Shown in pieces: positions 1 through 11,351 of a stretch of 64,000 nt of DNA. This DNA is from Henricia sp. BOLD:AAB3569 (taxonomy: Eukaryota; Echinodermata; Asteroidea; Spinulosida; Echinasteridae): NCBI GenBank assembly GCA_037783545.1, contig JBBELK010000165.1:744001-808000 (forward strand), in the 5' to 3' direction. Made by a program: the position numbers and the translations under genes. Position 1 is the stretch's first letter. Each line of letters begins with the position of its first letter. The notes under the pieces were generated by a model that had not been told where the DNA came from, did not search any database, and saw only the letters and a program-made list of their open reading frames with translations.

Positions 1-1011
1 TCTTATGGAGTCTTGAGGAATGTTCTCCCACTCTTCAACCAAGGCCTCTCTGAGTGTCTGTACAGAGTCTGGAGCATGTTCTCGACCTGTAACACGTCTG
101 CCAAGCATGTCCCATGCATGCTCTATAGGGTTTAGGTCAGTAGATCTTGCCGGTCAGGGCATCGTGCTGATTCCCTCATTCTCAAGAAAGTTCATGGACA
201 CTCTTGCAGTGTGTGCACGAGCGTTATCTTGCACCAGGATGAAATTTTCACCTACGACAGCAGCATATGGCCTCACAACAGGTTCCAGTATCTCATCTCG
301 ATACCTCAAACATGTTAGTGCACCACCAGCTACCACGACGAGGTCCGTACGCCCCTCCAGGGAGATACCCGCCCACACCATAACTGATCCACCTCCAAAG
401 TGGTCAAATTCGACAATGTTGCAGTTGAAATATCGTTCCCCCGACCGTCTCCAAACCCTTACACGTCTATCATTGGTTGAAACAGTGAACCTGCTTTCAT
501 TTGAGAACAGTACTAGTGCCCACTGATCCATCTGCCAAAATTGATGGTTTCTAGCAAAGTCCAGCCGGGCTCTGCGGTGTACTACGGACAAAATGGGGCA
601 TGTGGCTGGTCGTCTGGCTCTCATACCAACTTCATGCAGACGATTCCTGACTGTTTGATTGGAAACACGGACATCAGTTGCCCTGTGGAAGCTTGTGGCT
701 AAGGATCTTGCAGAAGATCGTCGATTTCGACGTGCCAGGATCCTCAGGTATCGGTCCTGGGGAGGGGTAGTCACACGTCTGCGACCTTGTCCTGGCCTCC
801 TGGTGTACAGACCATCTTCCTGAAAACGTCTCCACAACCGGTTGATGCCACTTACGGACACATCAAAATGTACAGCCACCGCACGCTGTGTATTGCCAAA
901 TTCAAGGAGCTGGACGGCTCTAGCAACCTCAGCTTCAGTTAACTGACGGCGAACACCAGTACTCAGTCCCAGCAGACAGACAACAAACAACAGAATTGGA
1001 AGAACCTTCAT
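1..1011 (-). pseudogene. Tc1-family transposase, broken, runs off left edge
   Basis: This is a DDE transposase relic read right to left from an ATG at 1011. An N-terminal helix-turn-helix region (RRQLTEAEVARAV onward) is followed by a second HTH-like part with GINRLWRRFQ and then the catalytic domain with VMVWAGIS and QDNARAHTA. The spacing from the QDN aspartate to the glutamate of NPIEHAWD is 34 residues, typical of Tc1 (DD34E). Two lesions are visible. The first catalytic Asp, usually in FSDESRF, reads FSNESRF. A TGA at 154-156 stands where Tc1 proteins have Trp, and the same frame then continues as PARSTDLNPIEHAWD. The first 19 codons (MKVLPILLFVVCLLGLSTG) look like a signal peptide, which is odd for a transposase. 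The 3' end and second terminal repeat lie outside the window. Not functional as it stands. Confidence 0.9.
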
Positions 1012-1180
1012 TTTGTTGCAAGAAGTGATAACAACTAGTGATGACAAGTGTACCAATACCAACACCTTATACAGGGTAAAAGAACACGCCTGTGGACACC
1101 CCCGTGTCCACGTGTTAGAAGACACGCACGATTTCACCAACATTGTTGAGTATTGTTTGAGAATCAATTGACAACACCTG
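1012..1180 (-). promoter_or_regulatory. 5' region of the Tc1 element with TATA-like box
   Basis: TATAAG on the minus strand at 1066-1071 lies about 55 bp before the ATG at 1011, which stands in a good start context (ACAAAATGA). A possible terminal repeat start, CAGGTGTTGTCAATTG, reads leftward from about 1178. It cannot be confirmed because the other end is outside the window. 1181-1300 shows nothing recognisable. Confidence 0.35.
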
Positions 1181-1599
1181 AATGATTTTCACATAACTTT
1201 AATTCCTCTTGTTCTAACGGTAGCCCATATAGACCATGACAAAAACATTATGTTCTTTGTTCCTTTAATTCTTTTGAGTATAATGTATATATATAACACT
1301 GAAAAATCCCAAGATTACTAAACTGACGATTTGCACACCGTTTCCCGACTTTATTCATCGCCACGAGAATAGACTACTTTTATTAGTTACTGCACCATAA
1401 CTACAATTGTTAAAACATGTACAGTGCATTATATAAATTGACAGCTTTTTTTATATTAGCCATGTCGATCGCTTCAAGAACAATAAGTCAATAATTATTT
1501 TAAAATTTCATAAGGATCGTATCACCTTGGAAGTTGTAACAAATACTCAGGCCTACGTTTTAAAAATGGGGGAAATGGAAGATGACCATAGAGTTCTAT

Positions 1600-1800
1600 A
1601 TAGAAAACTATAGAGTGTGCACTGGCTATTCAAGTTACTTGTGTGGACTGTGCCGATGTGGACGGCGCCATGTTAGCTTAACGCTACGAGTGCAAAATGG
1701 GCAACACCCCTTTGCCCACCGTGCACCATAGCGTTAATCCAAAATGGCGGCGGCCATTTCGCAAAACATGTATTGGGAGTGCGCACTGTAGTTTTCTATA
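1600..1800. mobile_element. Foldback MITE (GTGCGCAC family), copy 1
   Basis: The ends are inverted copies: ATAGAAAACTATAGAGTGTGC on the left and GTGCGCACTGTAGTTTTCTAT (approximately its reverse complement) on the right. Relatives lie at 8137-8330 and 42064-42230. No coding capacity. Confidence 0.6.
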
Positions 1801-2031
1801 ACTAACCCTATGAAGAGGATCAGGTTTTTTGCTGCCACAATTACAGTTATGGCAGACACAGGGCACACTTTGATTCGAGTAGCTTAAACAGTTTAGTGTA
1901 CTTAATATAATAATTACAGTAGGTAAATAGAGTTTTCGGAAACCTTTCTACAAAAACTTCCCATATTCAAATGAAATTGCGCCCTCTTTTTCGTGTCCAT
2001 CATTTCAAAAAGTTATTAAATGCGAATTCTA

Positions 2032-2175
2032 ATAGACCGTATCGAGTAGCCGCCATTTAGTGGGGCACCTTTTGTTAGTTAAACCGTTCAACAATGGAAG
2101 AACATTATGTGCAACCATACATGTCCTCGAACAAAGAAACTGCCCCCGACATGGCGGCTATTCGATACGGTCTAT
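2032..2175. mobile_element. Foldback MITE (GACCGTATCG family), copy 1
   Basis: Inverted ends ATAGACCGTATCGAGTAGCC and GGCTATTCGATACGGTCTAT enclose about 100 bp. The same element occurs at 8561-8699 and 61889-62036, so it is a dispersed family. A 68-codon open frame across it is accidental. Confidence 0.75.
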
Positions 2176-2511
2176 TGTCAAAGGTTTCCATAGATTATGT
2201 GCTTTTGAAAATGCAGCAGCAGTCATTGCTTGGTAGCGTTTTTTCCCGGTCGTTATCCTACCACGAAATATGGATGTTATTGCAAAGGAATTTTCTGTGA
2301 ATTTATGGAGTTACGACCATTAGGAATTGAAAAGTGCTTATGATCTCTTCGGAGAAACGATCCTTCCGAGAAAATTATTCCATTAAAGAACGTACTTAAC
2401 AATGTATTTGCAAACGGCCACTGATAAAGAACATCAGTATGCATAGTTTAGAAAGCACCATGGAATGAGACATTTTCTCATCTTCTATAATTGTCCTCCT
2501 TTGAAAGGCAC

Positions 2512-2517
2512 TTTATT
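2512..2517 (-). terminator. Polyadenylation signal of gene A
   Basis: AATAAA on the minus strand, 71 nt past the gene A stop codon, and conserved at the same spacing in gene B. Confidence 0.7.
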
Positions 2518-2587
2518 GAGTACTTAATGGACATTTCAACACATTTGTAAAATCGCCGCCTTCTTTTTTTAGGAAATAAGCGCCAAC

Positions 2588-4566
2588 TCAACGGTACATG
2601 CTTAATACACTAAGAGCCAGGGGTGCAACAACTACCAGGACGGGACTGAACGCGAGGCGCTCCGGCCCACCGTTACACAGCGCCCCCATGCAGCAGGTTT
2701 GAGACACGTTCGTACCCGGTACTACCTCAACATTGTCGAAGTCGATGCATTTGACTCCGTCCTTGATAGGGTCGTGGCAGGTGCGCGATGTCCCAACGAT
2801 TGCTGGCTGGTCTCCAGCTGCTGCCGTGTTTGTGGTCCCCGTCTGTTATAGTAACATTAAAAACAAATTACATGATTGTAGAACTCGATAATAGGCACAA
2901 CAACGCCACATAACTAAATAAAAACCGATGCATGCTTTGTGTTTAATGAATATTGAAATCGTCTGCAGACAAATTTTAAGAGCGAGACAAATTCAAGACC
3001 GAGTAAACACGTTTGAGACCGTCTCATATGTTTCGTGAAGATCAACTATTACTGCTCCCTCCAACGTCCACGAAAGGTTTAGTGTGCCACTCGACTAAAA
3101 ATTTAGTCTATTCGTTCATCGTGACCAACTCTACTTCAACGTGGAGTCAACTCGACCATTCACCAACAACGCTGTGCGTACACAACGTACGTTGGTACAA
3201 TGGTCGAGACGGTGCGCCGGTCGAGTTGGTCAAGTCAAGTCGAGTTGACCTGCACCCATACGAGGTACGGGAACAAGTCTAGCTTTTCCTACCAACTCGT
3301 CGCAGGGAAGTATCTGTCCAAGCATGGCCGGATTTAGGACAATTTTTGCGCCACAAAATTATCTGCACGTGTTTTTTTCCCTCCACGATCGACTATATAC
3401 TGGAGATAAAGGATGTACCGAAGCTACTCTTTAACGCACTCCCCCACCCGTGGCGTCGCGATTGTAATGGCGCTTAGCTGAGTGGAAATTCCCTGAAATC
3501 TCAGAATTTGTGTTCATAGGCCTGTACGTGCAAATCCAACTACTATAGCCGCACAGAGCATGCAGCAAGTTCGAGCATATAGCGATAGCGTACAGTACAG
3601 CTCGGAACAGAATAGCCCTCATACACGCGATAAAGACGCGCGTGGAAAGCTTACTTTGCATTTATCTGCACACGGAATAGTCTGGATTCCAGTGCTGTCG
3701 AATGGTTCCCCACATCCGGCCGGTCCGATACTTTGTCCTCCGAAAGTGACCAGCGTGCAGTTATAGCACTGTGCTTCAGCACCTTGGACTGAAAATTCAA
3801 GATGAACAATTGAGATGAATGAGACTGATCATGCTATATTTTTTATTGATTAATATAAATTTCATTTATCGGAAACTATGTTCCTTGGGTTTTTTCCTAT
3901 GAACCCAGTTTCTATGTTGCATGGAAGCGTAACTGAGTAAATAACGAACGCAAATCGCCATTTAAATTAAACTACTAAGCTTCGGATGAAAATAAAGAGT
4001 AGAGTCTCCACAGTAAGAGTTCAGTATATCCGGCCACCCAGGCTATGCTATATGTAGTTTGATGATAAAAAACTAAATTATGAAGGCAAAATGTCAAGAT
4101 TAGTTAGGAAAATCTGAATTTGAAACAAAAAAGTTGAAGTATTTTCAAGGAAATTGTTAAATATTTTTTCACTCCTAAAAATCACTTCCCTTCAAAATAT
4201 TCACGTTTTGGTGGTTATCAAGTCATCATAAGGAGAATAAGTAGCGACCAGTAAACCGAGTTCTTTCCGGAAAGATTCAAGTACTTGACCATGGTTTGAG
4301 AGCGTGTGCACAAAACATATGGGACTTGCTGAACATTTTTTTTTCTAAAGGAAATAAATAGACCCTGGTCTACGACAAATCTACTTTTAGTTGAATCGAT
4401 GAATACAGCACGTGAAATTTTTGCAAAAGTACCATTCATTTAACCAACCAGCCTATTAACGCAAGAGGAAATGAAAAAATCGGGGGAAAATTGAATTCGA
4501 AACTAGAACTAATGGCTACTCACATATTGCTAAAGCAGTAAGAATTGCCATGACGAAAGACATCAT
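2588..4566 (-). CDS. Gene A: Ly6/uPAR-type three-finger protein, GPI-type tail
   Basis: Three exons on the minus strand: 4566-4524, 3788-3655 and 2842-2588, with GT-AG introns (phase 1 then phase 0). The joined product is 143 residues. It starts MMSFVMAILTALAI and a likely cleaved signal peptide ends in GAEA before QCYNC. Exon 2 carries Cys 1-5 (CYNC, AGC, IPC, KC). Exon 3 carries Cys 6-10 (TCHD, KCID, QTCC, LCN), the ten-cysteine Ly6 pattern ending in CCxxxxCN. Sequons are seen at NCT and NVS. The last ~22 residues are hydrophobic and end SMYR, consistent with a GPI signal or membrane anchor. Expected site is the cell surface; ligand and role are unknown. No frame lesion. Exon 2 is predicted to encode the same residues as in gene B. 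The family call is strong and the function is not known. Confidence 0.9.
3105..3260. repeat. Inverted GTCGAGTTGG-type repeat in gene A intron 2
   Basis: Repeated TCGACCA/TGGTCGA and GTCGAGTTG/CAACTCGAC words on both strands make a hairpin-prone stretch. The same block lies in gene B intron 2 (about 9645-9770), and related words occur at 30889-31080 and near 7060-7110. Confidence 0.55.
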
Positions 4567-4800
4567 GGTGAGGCTTAAGAACCGATGTTTTCCCGCCGAG
4601 AACTTGGATTGACCGAATGCGAGTGCCCACTATCCAGAAAAATGAACTTCCACTGAAAGGCGTTCGTTTAAATATATTTTCGATAAAACTGGGCGTGGTT
4701 TCAACGCACCGCGCGCAGAGGAGTGGGTCTGCCTGGCGATTTGCATATTTTAACGGGTGTTCTTTCTTTATTTAGCGTTGCTGTACGCGGTGGCCGGTGC
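4567..4800 (-). promoter_or_regulatory. Gene A promoter module
   Basis: Upstream of the ATG at 4566 the minus strand shows GTTGAAACCACGCCC (4691-4705), directly followed by CAGTTTTATCG, and an octamer ATGCAAAT (4739-4746) 173 bp before the start. The order matches the other four copies. A CCAAT-type block seen in B, C and D is only partly kept here. No TATA box is evident. Confidence 0.6.
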
Positions 4801-5165
4801 GTGGTTCTGCACTAGTTATAAATTATTAATGACCCTGCACAATGCATGACTGTCACCTGCTAACACCAGCATTCCTAAAAGATACGACTTATACAATGGA
4901 TTACTCCAGGTCTCTTTGGGTGAAAAATCCTGAGAATCCTGAGAACGCAGTTCAGTCCTCTGCTAAGCGCGCTGTTATCACCTGAGGAAACATACGCAGC
5001 ATGATATGTGACAGAGGGTATGCCCACTTCAATTGTCCCCCCATAATTACGTCTCGAACGTCCAAGACATTTTAAAGGAATTAATTTTAGGGGGAGTTGG
5101 TGCGTTAATAAAAGAGAAGAGTGTGTTGAGGTATTCTTGGGTTTCACCCACGTGATCACCCACCT

Positions 5166-5560
5166 TGCACATATCGTGCTGGGTATAACCTAGACTGGTC
5201 CCCTGTCCTCATATTTACTCCCCCTTCGTCGTATATGAGGACAGGTACACGCCGCCATGTTTGGCATAAATATCCAGGAATACCTGGAGGTTTATGCAAA
5301 TTACGGGGCTGTGTCACAGTTTGCGCAAGCGCCATGCGCGCTTAGAAGAAAGTAGTGCTGCTGCAATTTCGTTACACAATGCTTTAGACGAAATTGCACT
5401 ACATTCTTCTAAGCGCTGTGTTACCCACTTTCCACTCATAGCGTTAAGGAAACATGGCGCCGCCCGCATCGGCACGATCCATACACGTGGCTTGAATAGC
5501 CTGTTTGTACTCTAGTTTACTATATATAACTCAATGGATGGATAGAACACGTGCGTGATG
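5166..5560. other. Intergenic repeat debris with an internal hairpin
   Basis: 5338-5416 forms a hairpin whose arms are GCGCTTAGAAGAA and TTCTTCTAAGCGC. The 3' part (5445-5515) resembles the GTGCGCAC-family MITE (CGGCACGA, GGCTTGAATAG). No gene seen. Confidence 0.4.
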
Positions 5561-6100
5561 TGCCCGCTACTGGTTACGTGAAATGTTTTTTTAAAGGTAA
5601 TTAAAATAATAAGGTATTTAAAAGAAATGTTGACGCATATTTTCGCAAATATTGCGCATTTAAGAAAAAAGGTTGGCATGACATTTAAAGATAGTATACA
5701 TGATTGGTAAACTGTTACAAATAGTTTTACCCCCCTGTGTGATTGAAGATGTGCATGATTAAAACCAACCTGAGCAAAAACCAGCTCCGTACTTCGTCTA
5801 ACTTTTGAAAAAACAGTCCAAAAAAAGGGTTTGTAGTCATTTCGCCTCAAAACCACTTCGCCCTAAACCACGGCCTGTGCACGAAGTAGTTTTGGGGCGA
5901 AGTGGCATTTGGGCGATGTAGTGTTTGCACGAAGTAATTTGGGACGAAATGGCACTCGGGCGAGGTGGTTTGGGGCGAAATGGCACTTGGGCGAAATGGT
6001 TTTGGGGCGAATTAAATTTTCGTTTGATGAGACGAAAACTAATTGTTTTACTCATTTCTCAAAGACTATAGCACTTCAGACAAAACCATTTCAGGAGACG
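5560..6100. repeat. Dispersed repeat with GGGCGAAGTGG minisatellite, copy 1
   Basis: The core at 5840-6015 is built of imperfect units based on GGGCGAAGTGGCATTT in both orientations. It and its flanks, with TGATTGGTAAAC...GTTACAAATA on the left, recur at 60440-60860. Open frames on both strands are low-complexity products of the unit and not genes. Confidence 0.7.
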
Positions 6101-6117
6101 TTTTCTACGTTCGTCAT

Positions 6118-6663
6118 GTTTATATTAATAATAATACAACATTTATAAAGCGCCCTATTCATTAAAAATAAACGCTCTAAGGCGCTTGACAACCAATGAA
6201 TTTAAAACAATTTATTTACTACTGACACATCAACTACATTATGTGGCCCCCCTATACACAAACAAAAGACATCCCATTAAAGTTCACAAAAAGATCAATT
6301 AAAAATATTGTATTCCGTTAAATAAATTTTTTTTTTAAAATATTCTATAGAGTACCAGTGTGAGCCAGAGCCAAAAGAAAAGAAATCCAGATACGTCTTA
6401 AGTGCCCTACGAAAACTATCAAGATTGTTAAGTTCTTTCAGATGTGCGGGCAATGAATTCCAAAGTGAAGCAGCCATTTTCCCGAAATGCCGGTCCCCAT
6501 AGGTCACTGTTTTCGTGATAGGCACACGTAGAGAAATTGTGCGCTGCGAACGCAGTGATCGAGCAATGATGTATAGGCGTACTGCCTTTAAATGTTGATA
6601 GCCCGTGCTTTTGTTTTTAAAATGATGAGACTTGTTTTTCAGGGTTGATGGTAAAATTATCAC
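6118..6663 (-). mobile_element. CR1/L2-type non-LTR retrotransposon, 3' fragment
   Basis: The minus strand encodes the C-terminal tail of a CR1/L2-type reverse transcriptase: GDRHFGKMAASLWNSLPAHL, then SFRRALKTYL, the common end-piece of these ORF2 proteins. After its stop comes a 3' UTR with ACGCTCTAAGG...GGGCGCTTTATAAATG (given in sense orientation) and a TTATTA-rich tail near 6118-6140. The reverse-transcriptase palm and endonuclease are absent, so the copy is severely 5'-truncated and dead. Confidence 0.75.
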
Positions 6664-6922
6664 TGTTTAATTATTTACGCTTTGGCGTGCCATACGTATG
6701 CACAAATACACGCTATGGATAGACACAATAATGGCGAATATGATAGTTGTGGGCGTCACGTGACAGGCTTGTGGCGTCACGTGGAACCCAGGAATATGGG
6801 CAAGCAGGCGGAGAGTCACTTTGTCACATATTCTTGGGTTTCACTTTCTTGACAACCGATTGCTATCCGCCATTACTGTGTCCCCACTATGGCATGCCAA
6901 AGCGGAAATAATTTAACAATGA
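6664..6922. mobile_element. Foldback element (CGCTTTGGCGTGCC ends)
   Basis: The left arm, TTATTTACGCTTTGGCGTGCC, is repeated inverted at the right end as GGCATGCCAAAGCGGAAATAA. Related sequence lies at 7226-7312 and 38440-38704. Confidence 0.55.
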
Positions 6923-7478
6923 TAGTTGTACCATCAACATTTTTTAAAACTTGCACCAATTTGTGAAAAATGTGGCAACATTTCACGTGACCAGTCGCGG
7001 GCACATCACGCACGTGTTTCGTTTATCACACATGTTACATAACCCGAAACTCGCGCCGGGTGCAGGTCAACTCGGTCCCAAGGAACTCATCACCAGGACA
7101 ACTCGACCGAAACGAAAATTGTGTTCACGATATCCGGTCATGATTTTTGACGGTAAATTTATAAAATCTTTAAAAAAAAGAGAGTTGAGACTTGTTTTTC
7201 AGGGTTGACGCGAGTCCGTGTTGAATTAATTTCGTTTTAGGGTGCCATAGTATGGACACAGTAATGGCGGATAGCAACCAGTTGTCAAGAAAGTGAAACC
7301 CAAGAATACGAGAAAATCCCAGCAACGTTTTGAAGTTAAGTGGCTGTTACGTATATAGCGAACGCCTACATGAATCATTTGGATGTAATTTAATCAAATT
7401 AGTCATGTTGTGCTTAAAATAAACAGTTTCTATAGGGCGCATTCACATGGGGTCAAAAGGTCAAACTTATACTGACCT
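6923..7478. other. Non-coding repeat fragments
   Basis: Contains pieces seen elsewhere: TTTCACGTGACCAGT (compare 5530-5590 inverted), GGTGCAGGTCAACTCGG (compare 3240 and 31000), a partial foldback arm at 7226-7312, and 7313-7425, which is the same as 12460-12570. No coding signal. Confidence 0.4.
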
Positions 7479-7597
7479 GCAGCCGATTTCACGAAACTTT
7501 ACGCAATTGCGCAAGTCCACTTACGCCATTACTTGCGCAATAGCTTATGGCGTAAGTGGACTTGCGCAATTGCGTAAAGTTTCGTGAAATCGGCTGC
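7479..7597. mobile_element. 119-bp near-perfect palindrome, copy 1
   Basis: From GCAGCCGATTTCACGAAACT to its exact reverse complement at the right end, almost every base pairs across the centre. The only asymmetry is a short central part (ATTACTTGCGCAATAGCTTAT). A second copy at 56429-56547 has the same length. It carries no gene and is best described as a foldback MITE. Confidence 0.85.
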
Positions 7598-7842
7598 TGG
7601 AACTATCTATGCTGGTTGGGAAACAACGATAGTGCACGTGCTCCGACTAAAAGTACGGCTTTACTGTAGTCCGATTGGCTAACGGCGACATTATTGCTCG
7701 TAACGTTAGACTGGTTTTACGGTCGACTTGCTTTACGCGGATTTTCATTTTTGTTAAGAATTCTGAACTCAAGGTATTCAAATACTATTTTTCCCTCAAT
7801 GACCTGTAATTGCATCAGCAAACGCATTTATGAAAACAATGT
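7598..7842. other. Unassigned spacer
   Basis: Nothing recognised on either strand. Confidence 0.3.
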
Positions 7843-8136
7843 TAACACTGAACAATCCTAAGATTACTAAACTGACGATTTGCACACCGTTTCCCGACTT
7901 TATTCATCACCACGAGAATAGACTACTTTTATTAGTTACTGCACCATAACTACTATTGTTAAAACATGTACAGTGCATTATATAAATTGACTGAGTCATG
8001 TCGATCGCTTCAAGAACAATAAGTCAATAATTATTTTAAACATTTCATAAGGATCGTATCACCTTGGAAGTTGTAACAAATACTCAGGCCTACGTTTTAA
8101 AAATGGAGGAAACGGAAGAGGACCATAGAGTTCTAT

Positions 8137-8330
8137 ATAGATAACTATAGAGTGTGCACTGGCTATTCAAGTTGCTTGTGTTGACTGTGCCGATGTGGGC
8201 GGCGCCATGTTGGCTTAACACTACGAGTGCAAACACCCCTTTGCCCACCGTGCACCAGTAGCGTTAATCCAAAATGGCGGCGGCCATTTCGCAAAACATG
8301 TCTTGGGAGTGCGCACTGTAGTTTTCTATA
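8137..8330. mobile_element. Foldback MITE (GTGCGCAC family), copy 2
   Basis: Paralogue of 1600-1800, carried within the segmental duplication. Confidence 0.6.
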
Positions 8331-8560
8331 ACTAACCCTATGAAGGGGACCAGGTTTTTGCTGCCACAATTCGAGTTATGGCAGACACAGGGCACACTTT
8401 GATTCGAGTAGCCTAAACAATTTAGTGTACTTAATATAATAATTACAGTAGGTACATAGAGTTTTCGGAAACCTTTCTACAAAAACTTCCCATATTCAAA
8501 TGAAATTGCGCCCTCTTTTTCGTGTCCATCATATCAAAAAGTTATTAAGTGCGAATTATA

Positions 8561-8699
8561 ATAGACTATCGAATAGCCGCCATTTCTTCGGGTACCTTTT
8601 GTTAAACCGTTCAACAATGGAAGAACAATATGTGCAACCATACATGTCCTCGAACAAGGAAACTGCCCCCCGACATGGCGGCTAATCGATACGGTCTAT
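8561..8699. mobile_element. Foldback MITE (GACCGTATCG family), copy 2
   Basis: Paralogue of 2032-2175. The left arm has a small deletion (AGACTATCGAATAG instead of AGACCGTATCGAGTAG). Confidence 0.7.
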
Positions 8700-9005
8700 T
8701 GTCAAAGGTTTCCATAGATATGCTTTTGAAAATGCAGCAGCAGTCATTGCTTGGTAGCGTTTTTTCCCGGTCGTTATCCTACCACGAAATATAGATGTTA
8801 TTGCAAAAGAATTGTGAATTTATGGACCATTAGGAATTGAAAAGTGCTTATTATCTCTTCGGAGAAAATGATTCCATTAAAGAACATATTTAACAATGTG
8901 TTTGCAAACGGCCACTGATAAAGAACTTCAGTATGCATAGTTTAGAAAGCACCATGGAATGAGACATTTTCTCATCTTCTATAATTGTCCTCCTTTGAAA
9001 GGCAC

Positions 9006-9011
9006 TTTATT
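9006..9011 (-). terminator. Polyadenylation signal of gene B
   Basis: AATAAA on the minus strand, 71 nt past the gene B stop, the same spacing as in gene A. Confidence 0.7.
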
Positions 9012-9081
9012 GAGTACTTAATGGACATTTCAACACATTTGTAAAATCGCCGCCTTCTTTTATTAGGAAATAAGCGCCAAC

Positions 9082-11044
9082 TCAACGGTACATGCTTAAT
9101 ACACTAAGAGCCAGGGGTGCACAAACTACCAGGACGGGACTGAACGCGAGGCGCTCCGGCCCACCGTTACACAGCGCCCCCATGCAGCAGGTTTGAGACA
9201 CGTTCGTACCCGGTACTACCTCAAGATTGTCGAAGTCGATGCATTTTACTCCGTCCTTGATAGGGTCGTGGCAGGTGCGCGATGTCCCAACGATTGCTGG
9301 CTGGTCTCCAGCTGCTGCCGTGTTTGTGGTACCCGTCTGTAACAGTAACATTAAAAACAAATTACATGATTGTAGAACTCGATAATAGGCACAACAACGC
9401 CACATAACTAAATAAAAACCGATGCATGGTTTGTGTTTAATGAATATTGAAATCGTCTGCAGACAAATTTTAAGAGAGAGACAAATTCAAGACTGAGTAA
9501 ACACGTTTGAGACCGTCTCATATGTTTCGTGAAGATCAACTATTACTGCGCCCTCCAACGTCTACGAAAGGTTTAGTGTGCCACTCGACTCTTGTCTGGT
9601 TCCCAGACCTAAAGATTTAGTTTATTCGTTCATCGTGACCAACTCTACTTCAACGTAGAGTCAACTCGACCATTCACCAACAACGCTGTGCGTACACAAC
9701 GTACGTTGGTACAATGGTCGAGACGGTGCGCCGGTCGAGTCGGTCAAGTCAAGTCGAGTTGACCTGCACCCATATGAGGTACGGGAACAAGTATAGCTTT
9801 TCCTACCAACGCGTCGCAGTGGAGTATCTGTCCAAGCATGGTCGGATTTAGGACAATTTTTGCGCCACAAAATTATCTGCACGTGTTTTTTTTCTTCTCC
9901 ACGATCGACTATACTGGAGATAAAGGATGTACCGAAGCTACTCTTTAACGCACTCCCCCACCCGTGGCGTCGCGATTGTAATGGCGCTTAGCAGAGTGGA
10001 AATTCCCTGAAATCTCAGAATTTTTGTTCATAGGCCTGTACGTGCAAATCTAACTACTAGCCGCACAGAGCATGCAGCAAGTCCGAGCATAGCGATAGCG
10101 TACAGTACAGCTCGGAACAGAATAGCCCTTATACACGCGATAAAGACGCGCGCGGAAAGCTAACTTACTTTGCATTTATCTGCACACGGAATAGTCTGGA
10201 TTCCAGTGCTGTCGAATGGTTCCCCACATCCTGCCGGTCCGATACTTTGTCCTCCGAAAGTGACCAGCGTGCAGTTATAGCACTGTGCCTCAGCACCCTG
10301 GACTGAAAATTCAAGATGAACAATTGAGATGAATGAGTCTGATCATGCTTTATTTTTATTGATTAATATCAATTTCATTTATCGGAAACTATGTTCCTTG
10401 GTTTTTTTTCCCCCTATGAACCCAGTTTCTATGTTGCATGGAAGCGTAACTGAGTAAATAACGAACGCAAATCGCCATTTAAATTAAACTACTAAACTTC
10501 GGATGAAAATAAAGAGAGTCTCCACAGGCTATGCTATATGTAGTTTGATGATAATTATGAAGGCACAATGTCAAGATTAGTTAGGAAAATCTGAATTTGA
10601 AACAAACAAGTTGAAGTATTTTCAAGGAAATTGTTAAATCTTTTTTCACTCCTAAAAATCACTTCCCTTCAAAATATTCACGTTTTAGTGGTTATCAAGT
10701 CATCATAAGGAGAATATGTAGCGACCAGTAAACCGAGTTCTTTCTGGAAAGATTCAAGTACTTGACCATGGTTTGAGAGCGTGTGCACAAAACATATGGA
10801 ACTTGCTGAAAATTTTTTTTTTCTGAAGGAAATAAATAGACCCTTGTCTACGACAAATCTACTTTTAATTGAATCGATGAATACAGCACGTGAAATTTTT
10901 GCAAAAGTACCATTCATTTAACCAACCAGCCTATTAACGCAAGAAGAAATGAAAAAATCGGGGAAAAATTGAATTCGAAACTAGAACTAATGGCTACTCA
11001 CATATTGCTAAAGCAGTAAGAATTGCCATGACGAAGGACATCAT
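9082..11044 (-). CDS. Gene B: Ly6/uPAR-type three-finger protein, GPI-type tail
   Basis: Exons on the minus strand: 11044-11002, 10302-10169 and 9336-9082, with exon lengths (43, 134, 255 nt) and phases identical to gene A. Product 143 residues: signal peptide MMSFVMAILTALAI...GAEA, then QCYNC. All ten Ly6 cysteines are present and the end motif is TCCMGALCN. Exon 3 differs from gene A by FDNLEV for FDNVEV and by VVCAPL for VVVAPL, which puts an extra Cys inside the hydrophobic tail. The frame is open and splice sites are canonical, so it is probably functional. It is a recent tandem duplicate of A. Surface location is inferred from the signal and the tail; ligand unknown. Confidence 0.9.
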
Positions 11045-11300
11045 GGTGAGGCTTAAGAACCGATGTTTTCCCGACGAGAACTTGCGGATTGACCGAATAC
11101 GAGTGCCCACTATCCAGAAAAATGAACTTCCACTGAAAGGCGTTCGTTTAAATATATTTTCGATAAAACTGGGCGTGGTTTCAACGCACCGCAGAGGAGT
11201 GGGTCTGCCTGGCGATTTGCATATTTTAATGTTTCTTTCTTTTTAGAGGGGTTGTTGTACGCGGTGGGCGGTGCCTGGTTTTACAGTCCAATCAACATGT
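11045..11300 (-). promoter_or_regulatory. Gene B promoter module
   Basis: The minus strand carries GTTGAAACCACGCCC (11171-11185), octamer ATGCAAAT (11215-11222), 171 bp upstream of the start, and a CCAAT-type block GATTGGACTGTAAAACCAGG (11274-11293) followed by CACCGCCCACC. The same order is found in D, and in C with changes. Confidence 0.6.
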
Positions 11301-11351
11301 AGTTGATCTGCACTAGATATAAATAATTAATGAACCCTGCAAAATGCGCGA

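Larger units (their letters stand above)
1301..5165. repeat. Segmental duplication, copy 1 (carries gene A)
   Basis: This stretch aligns end to end with 7843-11978 in the same orientation, with only scattered substitutions and small indels. It includes the MITEs at 1600 and 2032, all of gene A, its promoter and about 600 bp of upstream sequence. The copies differ by a full SINE present only in copy 2. Non-genic parts of this block hold the items listed separately and otherwise nothing recognised. Confidence 0.9.

Noticed and set aside
20..526. 168-codon plus-strand frame at the left edge
   Set aside because: Antisense shadow of the Tc1 transposase.
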